DNA of 64,000 bases, from contig JAYRYA010000009.1 of NCBI GenBank assembly GCA_041917255.1, forward strand, positions 74,812 to 138,811, written 5' to 3'. Positions 44,200-51,910 of the stretch are shown here, piece by piece. The stretch's first letter is position 1, and the number at the start of each line of letters is the position of its first letter. The stretch comes from Zoogloea sp041917255 (GTDB lineage Bacteria > Pseudomonadota > Gammaproteobacteria > Burkholderiales > Rhodocyclaceae). Made by a program: the position numbers and the translations under genes. The notes under the pieces are model-generated. The model worked only from the letters and a program-made list of their open reading frames with translations. It made no database searches and was not told the DNA's origin.

Positions 44200-44229
44200 T
44201 CCCATCCCTCGAACCCATTCCCCGCTACC
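44200..44229 (-). other. G-quadruplex-forming candidate on the minus strand
   Basis: On the plus strand five C-tracts (CCC-AT-CCC-TCGAA-CCC-ATT-CCCC-GCTA-CCC) sit in 30 bases, so the minus strand has five G-tracts with loops of 2 to 5 bases. A further GGGG/GGG pair lies at 44173-44186 on the plus strand. The segment is in the 86-base gap between nth and the DUF1841 gene. Confidence 0.5.
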
Positions 44230-44250
44230 CACTTACTACTCCCCACAAAA

Positions 44251-44679
44251 ATGTTCGATCCTTCCCGTGACCAGGCCCGCCAGTTCTTCGTCGATTCCTG
44301 GCGCAAGCACCAGAACCGCGAAGTCCTGACCCAGCTCGAGATCATCGCTGCCGACCTCGTCGCCCATCACCCGGAATACCACGCGCTCATCAACGATCCC
44401 GATGGAGTTCAGAAGGATTTCAGCCCCGACGACGGGCAGATCAATCCCTTCCTGCATCTGTCACTGCATCTGGCCATCGAGGAACAGCTCTCCATCAACC
44501 AGCCGCCGGGCATCCGCGAGGCCTTCGAACACGCCCAAGCCCGCCATGGCGACCGTCACGCGGCGCTCCACGACGTGCTCGAATGCCTGGGTGAAACCAT
44601 CTGGCGCGCCCAGCGCGACAAGGCGCCCCTCGACGGCAAGGCCTACGTCGAATGCGTATGGAAGCGGGCCGGCGGCTAA
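44251..44679 (+). CDS. DUF1841 family protein
   Basis: A 142-residue soluble protein starting MFDPSRDQARQFFVDSWRKH. It has NPFLHLSLHLAIEEQLSINQPPG, which is the hallmark of DUF1841 (betaproteobacterial/gammaproteobacterial). The function is unknown. It usually follows nth in betaproteobacteria. No strong ribosome-binding site precedes it, but the start is set by family similarity. It ends before a strong terminator. Confidence 0.85.
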   Translation: MFDPSRDQARQFFVDSWRKHQNREVLTQLEIIAADLVAHHPEYHALINDPDGVQKDFSPDDGQINPFLHLSLHLAIEEQLSINQPPGIREAFEHAQARHGDRHAALHDVLECLGETIWRAQRDKAPLDGKAYVECVWKRAGG

Positions 44680-44702
44680 GTCCAGCCCGGTCACGCCACC
44701 CG

Positions 44703-44725
44703 CCCCCGGCCCGGCCGGGGGTTTT
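44703..44725 (+). terminator. Rho-independent terminator after the rnf-nth-DUF1841 genes
   Basis: CCCCCGG (44703-44709), loop CCCGG, and CCGGGGG (44715-44721), then TTTTC. A GC-rich 7-base stem with a T-tract. Confidence 0.85.
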
Positions 44726-44790
44726 CATTTGAGCGCGCCGGATTCCGGGCCCGGCCCTATTCCATTCTGGTGATTAGCTTCTTCCTTTTA

Positions 44791-44824
44791 ATTGGTTCGG
44801 TTGGCGCCGCCTCGTCCCTAGACT
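44791..44824 (+). promoter_or_regulatory. Promoter with ATTGGTTC element, sulfate-binding-protein gene
   Basis: ATTGGTTC at 44791-44798 is followed by TAGACT at 44819-44824; TTGGTT and the -10-like box are 21 bases apart. The same spacing occurs at the metN and rhodanese promoters. A transcription activator of the CysB type is the natural candidate, by inference. Confidence 0.55.
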
Positions 44825-44861
44825 TGGCGCATCCAATCACGAAAACCAGAAGGAAGTCACC

Positions 44862-45869
44862 ATGCCCCAACACTTCAAGCGCCGCCTTTTTGCCGGCCTC
44901 CTCGCCATCGGTATCGCCACCCCTGCCCTGGCCCAGCAGACCTTGCTCAACGTCTCCTACGACCCGACCCGCGAGCTCTACCAGGACTTCAACACTGCCT
45001 TTGCCAAATACTGGAAGAACAAGACCAACGAAGCCGTCACCATCAAGCAATCCCACGGCGGGTCAGGCAAGCAAGCCCGCTCGGTGATCGACGGCCTGGA
45101 AGCCGACGTGGTCACCCTGGCCCTCGCCTACGACGTAGACGCGCTGGCCGACAAGGCCAAGCTGATCCCCACCGACTGGCAGAAGCGCCTGCCGCACAAC
45201 GCCTCCCCCTACACCTCGACGATTGTGTTCCTTGTACGCAAGGGCAATCCCAAGCAGATCCGCGACTGGAACGACCTCGCCAAACCCGGCGTCGCGGTGG
45301 TCACCCCCAACCCCAAGACCTCTGGCGGCGCCCGCTGGAACTACCTCGCCGCCTGGGGCTACGCCCTCAAGCAGCCCGGTGGCACCGACGCCAGCGCGAA
45401 GGAGTTCGTGAAGAAGATCTACGCCAACGTCAAGGTGCTCGACTCCGGCGCCCGGGGCTCCACCACCACCTTTGTCGAGCGCGGCATCGGCGACGTGCTG
45501 ATCGCCTGGGAGAACGAAGCCTACCTGGCGATCAAGGAACTCGGCCCCGACAAGTTCGACCTCGTCACCCCGTCCATCTCCATCCTCGCCGAACCGCCGG
45601 TCAGCATCGTGGACAAGGTGGTGGACAAGCGCGGCACCCGCAAGCTCGCCACCGCCTATCTCGAGTACCTGTACTCGCCCGAAGGCCAGACCCTTGCCGG
45701 CGACAACTACTACCGGCCGCGTGATCCAAAGATCGCCGCCAAGTACGCCAAGCAGTTCGCACCGGTCAAGTTGTTCACCATCGACGACACTTTTGGCGGC
45801 TGGACGAAGGCCCAGCAGCTTCACTTCGCCGACGGCGGCATCTTCGACCAGATCACCACCGTCCGCTGA
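44862..45869 (+). CDS. sbp: Sulfate ABC transporter substrate-binding protein
   Basis: A 335-residue periplasmic protein. The signal peptide ends near PALAQQ. The mature protein has LLNVSYDPTRELYQDFN, KQSHGGSGKQARSVIDGLEADVV and NPKTSGGARWNYLAAW, the sulfate-binding pattern of Sbp/CysP. Start ATG 44862 follows GAAGGAAG. No cysT-cysW-cysA permease and ATPase genes are adjacent, so it must use a transporter encoded elsewhere. It sits at the start of a sulfur island and behind the shared ATTGGTTC promoter. Confidence 0.93.
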   Translation: MPQHFKRRLFAGLLAIGIATPALAQQTLLNVSYDPTRELYQDFNTAFAKYWKNKTNEAVTIKQSHGGSGKQARSVIDGLEADVVTLALAYDVDALADKAKLIPTDWQKRLPHNASPYTSTIVFLVRKGNPKQIRDWNDLAKPGVAVVTPNPKTSGGARWNYLAAWGYALKQPGGTDASAKEFVKKIYANVKVLDSGARGSTTTFVERGIGDVLIAWENEAYLAIKELGPDKFDLVTPSISILAEPPVSIVDKVVDKRGTRKLATAYLEYLYSPEGQTLAGDNYYRPRDPKIAAKYAKQFAPVKLFTIDDTFGGWTKAQQLHFADGGIFDQITTVR

Positions 45870-45880
45870 TCCCGCGCGCC

Positions 45881-46549
45881 ATGCACCGCACCACCCTCAT
45901 CGTCCCGGGTTTTCACGGAAGTGGGCCCGAACACTGGCAAAGCTGGATGGAAACCCAATTGCCCGACACCCGGCGCATTGCCGGCGTCGACTGGGCGCTG
46001 CCGATACTGGCCCGCTGGGCCAATGCCGTACGCGACGCCATCGACAGTTCGCCGGGGCCGGTGTGGGTGGTGGCCCACAGCTTTGGCTGTCTCGCCGCGG
46101 TCGTTGCCGCCGCCGACCGCCCCAACCGCGTTGCCGGCCTGATGCTCGTCGCGCCGGCCGACCCGGACCGCTTCACCCCGACCGGCCTGCGCGACGCCGC
46201 CACCTACCACGAACAGGACAGCGTCGCGCGATGGATTCCTCGCGAAGCGCTACCCGCACCCAGCCTGGTGATCGCCAGCACCAACGACCCGTGGGTGCGG
46301 CTATCGTCCGCCGCCTACTGGGCCGACTGCTGGGGTAGCCAGTTCGTGGACATCGGCGCCGCCGGCCACATCAACGTGGACTCCGGCCACGGCCCGTGGC
46401 CTCAGGGCCTGGCCTTGCTCCAGCGTCTTCAGGCCGCCTGCGAAGACCTGCCGCTCGGCAGCATCGACAACAGCGCCATCAACCGCCGGGGCCGGCACAG
46501 CGCATTGGCAAAGCTGCGCCACCGCACCCGCCAGATCGCCGGCATCTGA
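45881..46549 (+). CDS. RBBP9/YdeN-type alpha/beta hydrolase
   Basis: A 222-residue alpha/beta hydrolase. It begins TTLIVPGFHGSGPEHWQSWME, has the nucleophile motif VVAHSFGC near residue 67, and GAAGHINVDSGHGPWPQG near the end with the catalytic His. This is typical of the RBBP9/YdeN serine hydrolase family. It is 12 bases after sbp and likely cotranscribed. The C-terminal 40 residues (RRGRHSALAKLRHRTRQ) form a basic tail absent from most relatives. The substrate is unknown. Confidence 0.85.
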   Translation: MHRTTLIVPGFHGSGPEHWQSWMETQLPDTRRIAGVDWALPILARWANAVRDAIDSSPGPVWVVAHSFGCLAAVVAAADRPNRVAGLMLVAPADPDRFTPTGLRDAATYHEQDSVARWIPREALPAPSLVIASTNDPWVRLSSAAYWADCWGSQFVDIGAAGHINVDSGHGPWPQGLALLQRLQAACEDLPLGSIDNSAINRRGRHSALAKLRHRTRQIAGI

Positions 46550-46673
46550 CCGCCGCAAACCGCCCGCGCCCGGGTCCGCAAGGACACCGGGCCGCTCGCC
46601 GTGGACGCAGATCGCCCAGCCGTCAGGCATGCAAAGCTCTGCACGAATCATCTGCATAACTCTGCAGATTTAA

Positions 46674-46706
46674 TTGGTTCTGGTGCCAGAGCCCGGCGAA
46701 TAAAGT
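46674..46706 (+). promoter_or_regulatory. Promoter with ATTGGTTC element, metN gene
   Basis: AATTGGTTC ends at 46680 and TAAAGT lies at 46701-46706; TTGGTT (46674-46679) is 21 bases from the -10-like box. It matches the sbp and rhodanese promoters. The -10 box overlaps a GTG at 46705 that the frame could use, so the ATG at 46738 is the better start. Confidence 0.6.
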
Positions 46707-46737
46707 GGCTGCATTCCCAGCACTTTTGCACCGCACC

Positions 46738-47589
46738 ATGTCCGCTACCCCAGCATCCACGCCCGCCATCGCGCTCAAGGGCGTCTCCCGCCGCTTTACC
46801 GACCCCGGTGGCGGCGAGGTCGGCGTTCGCACCACCGATCTGGTGGTTCCCCAAGGCGAGATCCACGGGATCATCGGCTTCTCGGGCGCCGGCAAGTCGA
46901 CCCTGCTGCGCCTGGTCAACCTGCTCGAGCGCCCCGACGCCGGCGAGGTGATCGTCCACGGCCAGAACCTCACCCGGCTCTCGGCCGCCGGCCTGCGCCA
47001 GGCCCGCCACCACATCGGGATGATCTTCCAGCACTTCAACCTGCTGCATAACCAGACCGTCGCCGAGAACGTCGCCCTGCCCATGCGCATTGCCGGTGCC
47101 AGCCCTGCCCACATCAAGAAGCGCGTCGCCACCTGCCTAGATTTCGTCGGTCTGGCGGCAAAGGCGGATGTTTACCCCGGCCGGCTCTCCGGTGGCCAGA
47201 AGCAGCGCGTCGCCATCGCCCGCGCCCTGGCGCCCGAGCCCCATGTGCTCCTTGCCGACGAACCCACCTCCGCCCTCGATCCGCGCACCACGCTGGATCT
47301 GCTGGACGTGCTGGCCGACGCCAACCGCCAGTTCGGCGTGACGATCCTCCTCGTCAGCCACGAGATGGAAGTGGTCCGCCGCCTGTGCCAACGGGTGTCA
47401 GTGATGGAGGGTGGCCGCATCGTCGAGCAGCTCGACATCGCCAACGGTGCGATCCCCGAAGGCTCCCGGCTCGCCAGCTGGCTGGCCGATTTTGGCGCCA
47501 TCGGCCCCGCCGCCAGCCCGTCCCCTACGCAGGCCGAGGCAGCTGCGCCTTCCCCGCATCACTTCGCCCTGGAGGCCGCCCATGCCTGA
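46738..47589 (+). CDS. metN: Methionine ABC transporter ATP-binding protein MetN, lacking the C-terminal NIL domain
   Basis: A 283-residue ATPase. Walker A is GFSGAGKSTL near residues 44-53, the signature LSGGQKQRVAIARAL near 151-165, Walker B VLLADEPTSALD and the H-loop LVSHEME. E. coli MetN is about 343 residues and ends in a methionine-binding NIL domain that shuts down transport; here that domain is missing and the protein ends with an Ala/Pro-rich low-complexity tail. Start ATG 46738 is chosen because the -10 box overlaps the upstream GTG. The 3' end overlaps metI by eight bases. Confidence 0.93.
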   Translation: MSATPASTPAIALKGVSRRFTDPGGGEVGVRTTDLVVPQGEIHGIIGFSGAGKSTLLRLVNLLERPDAGEVIVHGQNLTRLSAAGLRQARHHIGMIFQHFNLLHNQTVAENVALPMRIAGASPAHIKKRVATCLDFVGLAAKADVYPGRLSGGQKQRVAIARALAPEPHVLLADEPTSALDPRTTLDLLDVLADANRQFGVTILLVSHEMEVVRRLCQRVSVMEGGRIVEQLDIANGAIPEGSRLASWLADFGAIGPAASPSPTQAEAAAPSPHHFALEAAHA

Positions 47590-48259
47590 AAACCTCCTCG
47601 ATACGCTGGTCGAGCTGCAGCCCGAGATCTTCAAAGCCACCGGCGAAACCCTGCTGATGCTCGCCATCTGCCTGTCGGTGGCGCTCGTACTGGGCGGCGC
47701 GCTGGGCATCCTGGTGTTCCTCACCAGCCGTGGTCAGTCGCTGGAGCGCTTCCGCGGCTTCAACCTGGTCACCAACGGCGTGATCAACGTGGTGCGCAGC
47801 TTCCCGTTCATCATCCTGCTGGTGGCGATCTCGCCCTTCACCCGGGTGATCGCCGGCACCTCCATCGGGCCGCTGGCGGCCAGCGTGCCGCTGTCCATCG
47901 CCGCCACCTTCTACTTCGCCCGCCTCATCGAGCAAACCCTCCGCGACGTGCCCCGCGGCGTGATCGAGGCCGCCGAAGCCATGGGCGCCTCGCCGCTGCA
48001 AATCGTCCGCCACGTGCTGCTGGTCGAGGCCCGCTCGGGCCTGGTGCTGGCCATCACCGTGCTGGCCGTAAGCTTTCTGTCCTACTCGGCCGTGGCCGGC
48101 GTGGTGGGCGGCGGCGGCATCGGCGACCTGGCGATCCGCTACGGGTACTACCGGTTCCAGACTGACGTGATGGTCATCACCATCGTCCTGCTCATCGCCC
48201 TCGTCCAGAGCGTCCAGTTTGCCGGCCAGTGGCTCGCCCGCCGGGTGGACAAGCGCTAA
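47582..48259 (+). CDS. metI: Methionine ABC transporter permease MetI
   Basis: A 225-residue inner-membrane permease with about five helices. It has the coupling-helix segment EAAEAMGASPLQIVRHVLLVEARSGL and NVVRSFPFIILLVAISPFTR, as in MetI. It assembles with MetN to import methionine or related compounds delivered by MetQ. It starts inside the end of metN. Confidence 0.95.
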   Translation: MPENLLDTLVELQPEIFKATGETLLMLAICLSVALVLGGALGILVFLTSRGQSLERFRGFNLVTNGVINVVRSFPFIILLVAISPFTRVIAGTSIGPLAASVPLSIAATFYFARLIEQTLRDVPRGVIEAAEAMGASPLQIVRHVLLVEARSGLVLAITVLAVSFLSYSAVAGVVGGGGIGDLAIRYGYYRFQTDVMVITIVLLIALVQSVQFAGQWLARRVDKR

Positions 48260-48307
48260 CCCCAAAACAACAACACCTCAAATCCAATCGTTCCGGAGAA
48301 CACCACC

Positions 48308-49138
48308 ATGCACAGCACCCGCCGCCACTTCGCCCTGCGCCTTGCCCAGCTTGCCGCCACCGTCGGTCTCGTCGCCGGGCTCGGCCTTGGCACCGCCCAC
48401 GCCCAGGAGAAGAAGACCCTCGTCATCGGCGCCACCGCCGGCTCCAACTTCGACCAGCTCAAGCTCGGCATCAAGCCGGTGCTCGAAAAGAAGGGCTTCA
48501 CCGTCAAGCTCGTCGAGCTCAACGACTACGTGCAGCCCAACCTGGCCCTCGCCCAGGGCTCGCTGGACGCCAACCTGTTCCAGCACATCATCTATCTGAA
48601 GAAGTTCTCGGCCGACAAGGGCCTGAACCTCACCGACATCACCAAGGCGCCCATCGCCCCGCTGGGCCTGTATTCCAAGAAGCGCAAGAGCCTTGCCGAC
48701 GTCAAGGACGGCGACCGCATCACCCTGCCCAACGACCCGAGCAACCTGGCCCGCGCGCTGGTCTTCCTGGAACAGCTCAAGCTCGTCAAGGTGAAGGCCG
48801 GCGTCGATCCGCTCAAGGCCACCGAGAAGGACGTGGCCGAGAACCCGCGCAAGCTGGTGCTCACCCCCATCGAAGCCGCCCAGCTGCCGCGCACCCTCGA
48901 CGACGCCGAGTTCGCCCTCATCAACGGCAACTTCGCGATCTCGTCCGGCCTCAAGCTCACCGAAGCCGTGGCCCTCGAGAAGACCCCGGACCACTACCTC
49001 AACGTGGTCGCCGTGAAGACCGAGGACAGGGACAAGCCCTGGGCCAAGGACATCGCCGGCGCCTTCCACGCCCCCGAATACCGCGCCGCGCTGGACAAGC
49101 ACTTCGCCGGCTACGCCCGCCCGGCCTTCCTCCAGTAA
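48308..49138 (+). CDS. metQ: Methionine ABC transporter substrate-binding protein MetQ (NlpA family)
   Basis: A 276-residue periplasmic protein. The signal peptide ends near AHAQEK, without a lipobox cysteine, so it is probably soluble rather than a lipoprotein. NlpA-family features are LVIGATAGSNFDQLK, VQPNLALAQGSLDANLFQH and LPNDPSNLARAL. It starts 48 bases after metI behind a GGAGAACACCACC ribosome-binding region. Confidence 0.93.
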   Translation: MHSTRRHFALRLAQLAATVGLVAGLGLGTAHAQEKKTLVIGATAGSNFDQLKLGIKPVLEKKGFTVKLVELNDYVQPNLALAQGSLDANLFQHIIYLKKFSADKGLNLTDITKAPIAPLGLYSKKRKSLADVKDGDRITLPNDPSNLARALVFLEQLKLVKVKAGVDPLKATEKDVAENPRKLVLTPIEAAQLPRTLDDAEFALINGNFAISSGLKLTEAVALEKTPDHYLNVVAVKTEDRDKPWAKDIAGAFHAPEYRAALDKHFAGYARPAFLQ

Positions 49139-49150
49139 TCGAGCCTGCCT

Positions 49151-49176
49151 GTAGGTCGGGCTTCAGTCCGACCTAC
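49151..49176. repeat. REP-like hairpin between metQ and the PaaK-like gene
   Basis: GTAGGTCGG, an 8-base loop (GCTTCAGT) and CCGACCTAC form a perfect 9-base stem. The sequence is like the common repetitive GTAGGTCGGGCTTCA element seen in many proteobacterial genomes. It could also end or weaken transcription after metQ. Confidence 0.55.
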
Positions 49177-49199
49177 GCAGCCCCCAAGGATTCAACGTC

Positions 49200-50531
49200 A
49201 TGCTGAGCCCCCACCGTCCCTTCTGGAACGCCGCCCTCGAAACCCCGTCCCGCGTCGATTGGGATGCCCTGAAGCTGCAGCTGCTACAGAAGCACCTCCT
49301 CCACGCCTACCACCACTCGCCCTTCTACCGGGCGAGTTTCGACGCTGCCGGCGTGCATCCTGAGATCGTCCGCAGCCTCGACGACATCCGCCTGTTCCCC
49401 TTCATCAACAAATCCACCCTGCGCGAGCGTCAGCTCGCCGTGCCGCCCTTCGGCGATCTGGTGGCCGTGCCGGAGCGGGACATCGTCTACATCTCCGCCT
49501 CCAGTGGCTCCACCGGCGTGCCCACCGCCTCGCCCTTCACGGCCCAGGATTTCGACGACTGGATCGACTACGAGGCGCGCCAGTTCTGGTCCTCGGGCCT
49601 GCGCCCGGAAGACCGCTACGCCCACTCGCTCAACTTCTCGCTGTTCGTCGGCGGCCCGTGCGTGCTGGGCGCCCAGAAGCTCGGCGCCCTGTCGATCCAC
49701 GCCGGCACCGTGCCGTCCGAGCGCCTGCTCGCCATCCTGCGCCAGTTCCAGGTCACCGCCATCTGGACGACGCCGTCCTACGCCTGGTATCTGGGCGAGA
49801 CCGCCATCAAGGAAGGCATCGACCTGCGCAAGGATCTGTCGGTACGGCGCATCTTCGTGGCAGGTGAGCCTGGCGGCTCGATCCCCGAAACCCGCCAGCG
49901 TATCGAAGACCTGTGGGGCGCCTCGGTGTACGACTACTACGGCTTGTCCGACATCTTCGGCTCCTGCGCCGGCATGTGCGAGGAGAAGGACGGTCTGCAC
50001 TGGGCTGAGGATCACATCCTCGTCGAGGTGCTCCACCCGGATACCAACGAGCCGGTGCCCGAAGGCGGCCGCGGCGAGCTGGTGCTCACCACCCTCAAGA
50101 AGACCGCCCGACCGATGATCCGCTTCCGCACCGGCGACATCGTGTCCTTCACCTCCGACCCCTGCGCCTGCGGCCGCACCTCGATCCGCCTCCAGGGCAT
50201 CCACGGCCGACTCGACGACATGCTCATCATCAAGGGCGTCAATGTCTTCCCCAGCGACGTGGAGGCCATCGCCCGGCGAGACCACGACCTCACCGGCGAA
50301 TACCGGCTGATCGTCGAGCGCGAAAACCATCTCGATCGCCTCACCGTCGAGGTCGAGCGCACCGCCGCCGCCACGGCTACCGATGCCGACCTCGCCAGCC
50401 GTTTCGCCCACCACCTGAAGGCGGTCACCGGCGTCAGCGCGGTGGTGAGCATCCTGCCGCCCGACACCCTGCCCCGCGCCACCCACAAGGCCAAGCGTGT
50501 GGACGACCGCCGCAGCGGCGTGTGGGGCTGA
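49200..50531 (+). CDS. PaaK-like AMP-forming acyl-CoA ligase
   Basis: A 443-residue protein of the phenylacetate-CoA ligase family. The ATP loop is ISASSGSTGVPTAS near residues 97-110, with YYGLSDIFGS near 241-250 and the hinge GRLDDMLIIKGVNVFP near 337-352. These suggest activation of a carboxylic acid as an acyl-adenylate and CoA thioester. Its place between metQ and metY in a methionine cluster is unusual and the substrate is unknown. No phenylacetate genes are adjacent. Confidence 0.85.
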   Translation: MLSPHRPFWNAALETPSRVDWDALKLQLLQKHLLHAYHHSPFYRASFDAAGVHPEIVRSLDDIRLFPFINKSTLRERQLAVPPFGDLVAVPERDIVYISASSGSTGVPTASPFTAQDFDDWIDYEARQFWSSGLRPEDRYAHSLNFSLFVGGPCVLGAQKLGALSIHAGTVPSERLLAILRQFQVTAIWTTPSYAWYLGETAIKEGIDLRKDLSVRRIFVAGEPGGSIPETRQRIEDLWGASVYDYYGLSDIFGSCAGMCEEKDGLHWAEDHILVEVLHPDTNEPVPEGGRGELVLTTLKKTARPMIRFRTGDIVSFTSDPCACGRTSIRLQGIHGRLDDMLIIKGVNVFPSDVEAIARRDHDLTGEYRLIVERENHLDRLTVEVERTAAATATDADLASRFAHHLKAVTGVSAVVSILPPDTLPRATHKAKRVDDRRSGVWG

Positions 50532-50584
50532 GGCCAACGCCTCGCCAGATACAACAAAACAAGACAAACCCAAGGAGCCTCGCC

Positions 50585-51910
50585 ATGACCGACCGCAAAG
50601 CCGCCTACCGTTTCGAAACCCTGCAGGTCCACGCCGGCCAGCAACCCGCCCCGGGCACCAACGCCCGCGCCGTGCCGATCTACCAGACCACCTCCTACAC
50701 CTTCAACGACGCCGACCACGGCGCGCGCCTCTTTGCGCTGAAGGAGTTCGGCAACATCTACACCCGGATCATGAACCCGACCACCGACGTCTTCGAGCAG
50801 CGCATCGCCGCGCTCGAAGGCGGCGTCGCGGCGGTGGCTACCAGCTCCGGCCAGGCCGCCCAGTTCCTGGCCATCACGACCATCGCCCAGGCCGGCGACA
50901 ACATCGTGTCCACCAGCTATGTGTATGGCGGCACCTATAACCAGTTCAAGGTCACGCTGCCGCGCCTCGGCATCGAGGTGAAGTTCGTCGAGGGCGACGA
51001 CCCCGAGGATTTCCGTCGCGCCATCGACGCCAACACCAAGGCCTTGTACGTGGAGACCATCGGCAACCCGCGCTTCAACATCCCGGATTTCGAGGCGCTG
51101 GCGCAGATCGCCCACGAGGCCGGCATTCCGCTGATCGTCGACAACACCTTCGGCGCTGGCGGCTACATCGCCCGCCCCATCGACCACGGCGCCGACATCG
51201 TGGTCGAATCCGCCACAAAGTGGATCGGCGGCCACGGCACTTCGGTGGGCGGCGTGGTGATCGACGCCGGCAAGTTCAACTGGGGCAACGGCAAGTTCCC
51301 GCTGTTCACCGATCCGGCGCCGGGCTACCACGGGCTCAATTTCTGGGAAGTCTTCGGCAGCGGCGGCCCCTTCGGCAATATCGCCTTCGCCATCCGCGCC
51401 CGGGTCGAAGGCCTGCGCGACATCGGCCCCACCCTGTCGCCCTTCAACGCCTTCCAGCTCCTGCAGGGCGTCGAGACGCTGTCGCTGCGCGTCCAGCGCC
51501 ACCTGGACAACACGCTGGAACTCACCCGCTGGCTCAAGGCCCACCCGCAGGTGGCGTGGGTCGAATACAACGGCCTGGAAGACAGTCCTTATCACGAACT
51601 GGCCAAGAAGTACCTGCGCAACGGTTTCGGCGCGGTGCTCAACTTCGGCATCAAGGGCGGCGCCAACGCGGCGCGGACCTTCATCGACAACGTGGAGCTC
51701 GCCAGCCACCTGGCCAACGTCGGCGACGCCAAGACGTTGGTGATCCACCCGGCGTCCACCACCCACCAGCAGTTGTCGGAGGCCGAGCAGAAGAGCGCCG
51801 GCGTGCGGCCGGACCTGGTGCGCGTGTCGGTGGGCATCGAGCACATCGAAGACATCAAGGCCGACTTCGACCACGCCCTGCGCCGGGCCGGGCTGGCCAA
51901 CGCGGCATGA
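50585..51910 (+). CDS. metY: O-acetylhomoserine aminocarboxypropyltransferase (sulfhydrylase) MetY
   Basis: A 441-residue PLP enzyme of the Cys/Met metabolism family. It makes homocysteine from O-acetylhomoserine and sulfide. YTRIMNPTTDVFEQRIAALE, GTYNQF, and the PLP-lysine motif VVESATKWIGGHG near residues 202-214 are all typical of MetY. Start ATG 50585 has AAGGAG upstream. metX overlaps its stop by four bases, so the two make a direct sulfhydrylation unit. Confidence 0.94.
   Translation: MTDRKAAYRFETLQVHAGQQPAPGTNARAVPIYQTTSYTFNDADHGARLFALKEFGNIYTRIMNPTTDVFEQRIAALEGGVAAVATSSGQAAQFLAITTIAQAGDNIVSTSYVYGGTYNQFKVTLPRLGIEVKFVEGDDPEDFRRAIDANTKALYVETIGNPRFNIPDFEALAQIAHEAGIPLIVDNTFGAGGYIARPIDHGADIVVESATKWIGGHGTSVGGVVIDAGKFNWGNGKFPLFTDPAPGYHGLNFWEVFGSGGPFGNIAFAIRARVEGLRDIGPTLSPFNAFQLLQGVETLSLRVQRHLDNTLELTRWLKAHPQVAWVEYNGLEDSPYHELAKKYLRNGFGAVLNFGIKGGANAARTFIDNVELASHLANVGDAKTLVIHPASTTHQQLSEAEQKSAGVRPDLVRVSVGIEHIEDIKADFDHALRRAGLANAA

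Noticed and set aside
44165..44250. Inverted-repeat-like C/G tracts read as a possible mobile-element end
   Set aside because: No matching inverted repeat or transposase was seen; a G-quadruplex explains the pattern better.
46705..46737. An upstream GTG start for metN
   Set aside because: It overlaps the -10 box of the promoter, so the transcript would not contain it.
49151..49176. A terminator or insertion remnant after metQ
   Set aside because: There is no T-tract and no duplicated flank; it resembles a common REP-like hairpin.
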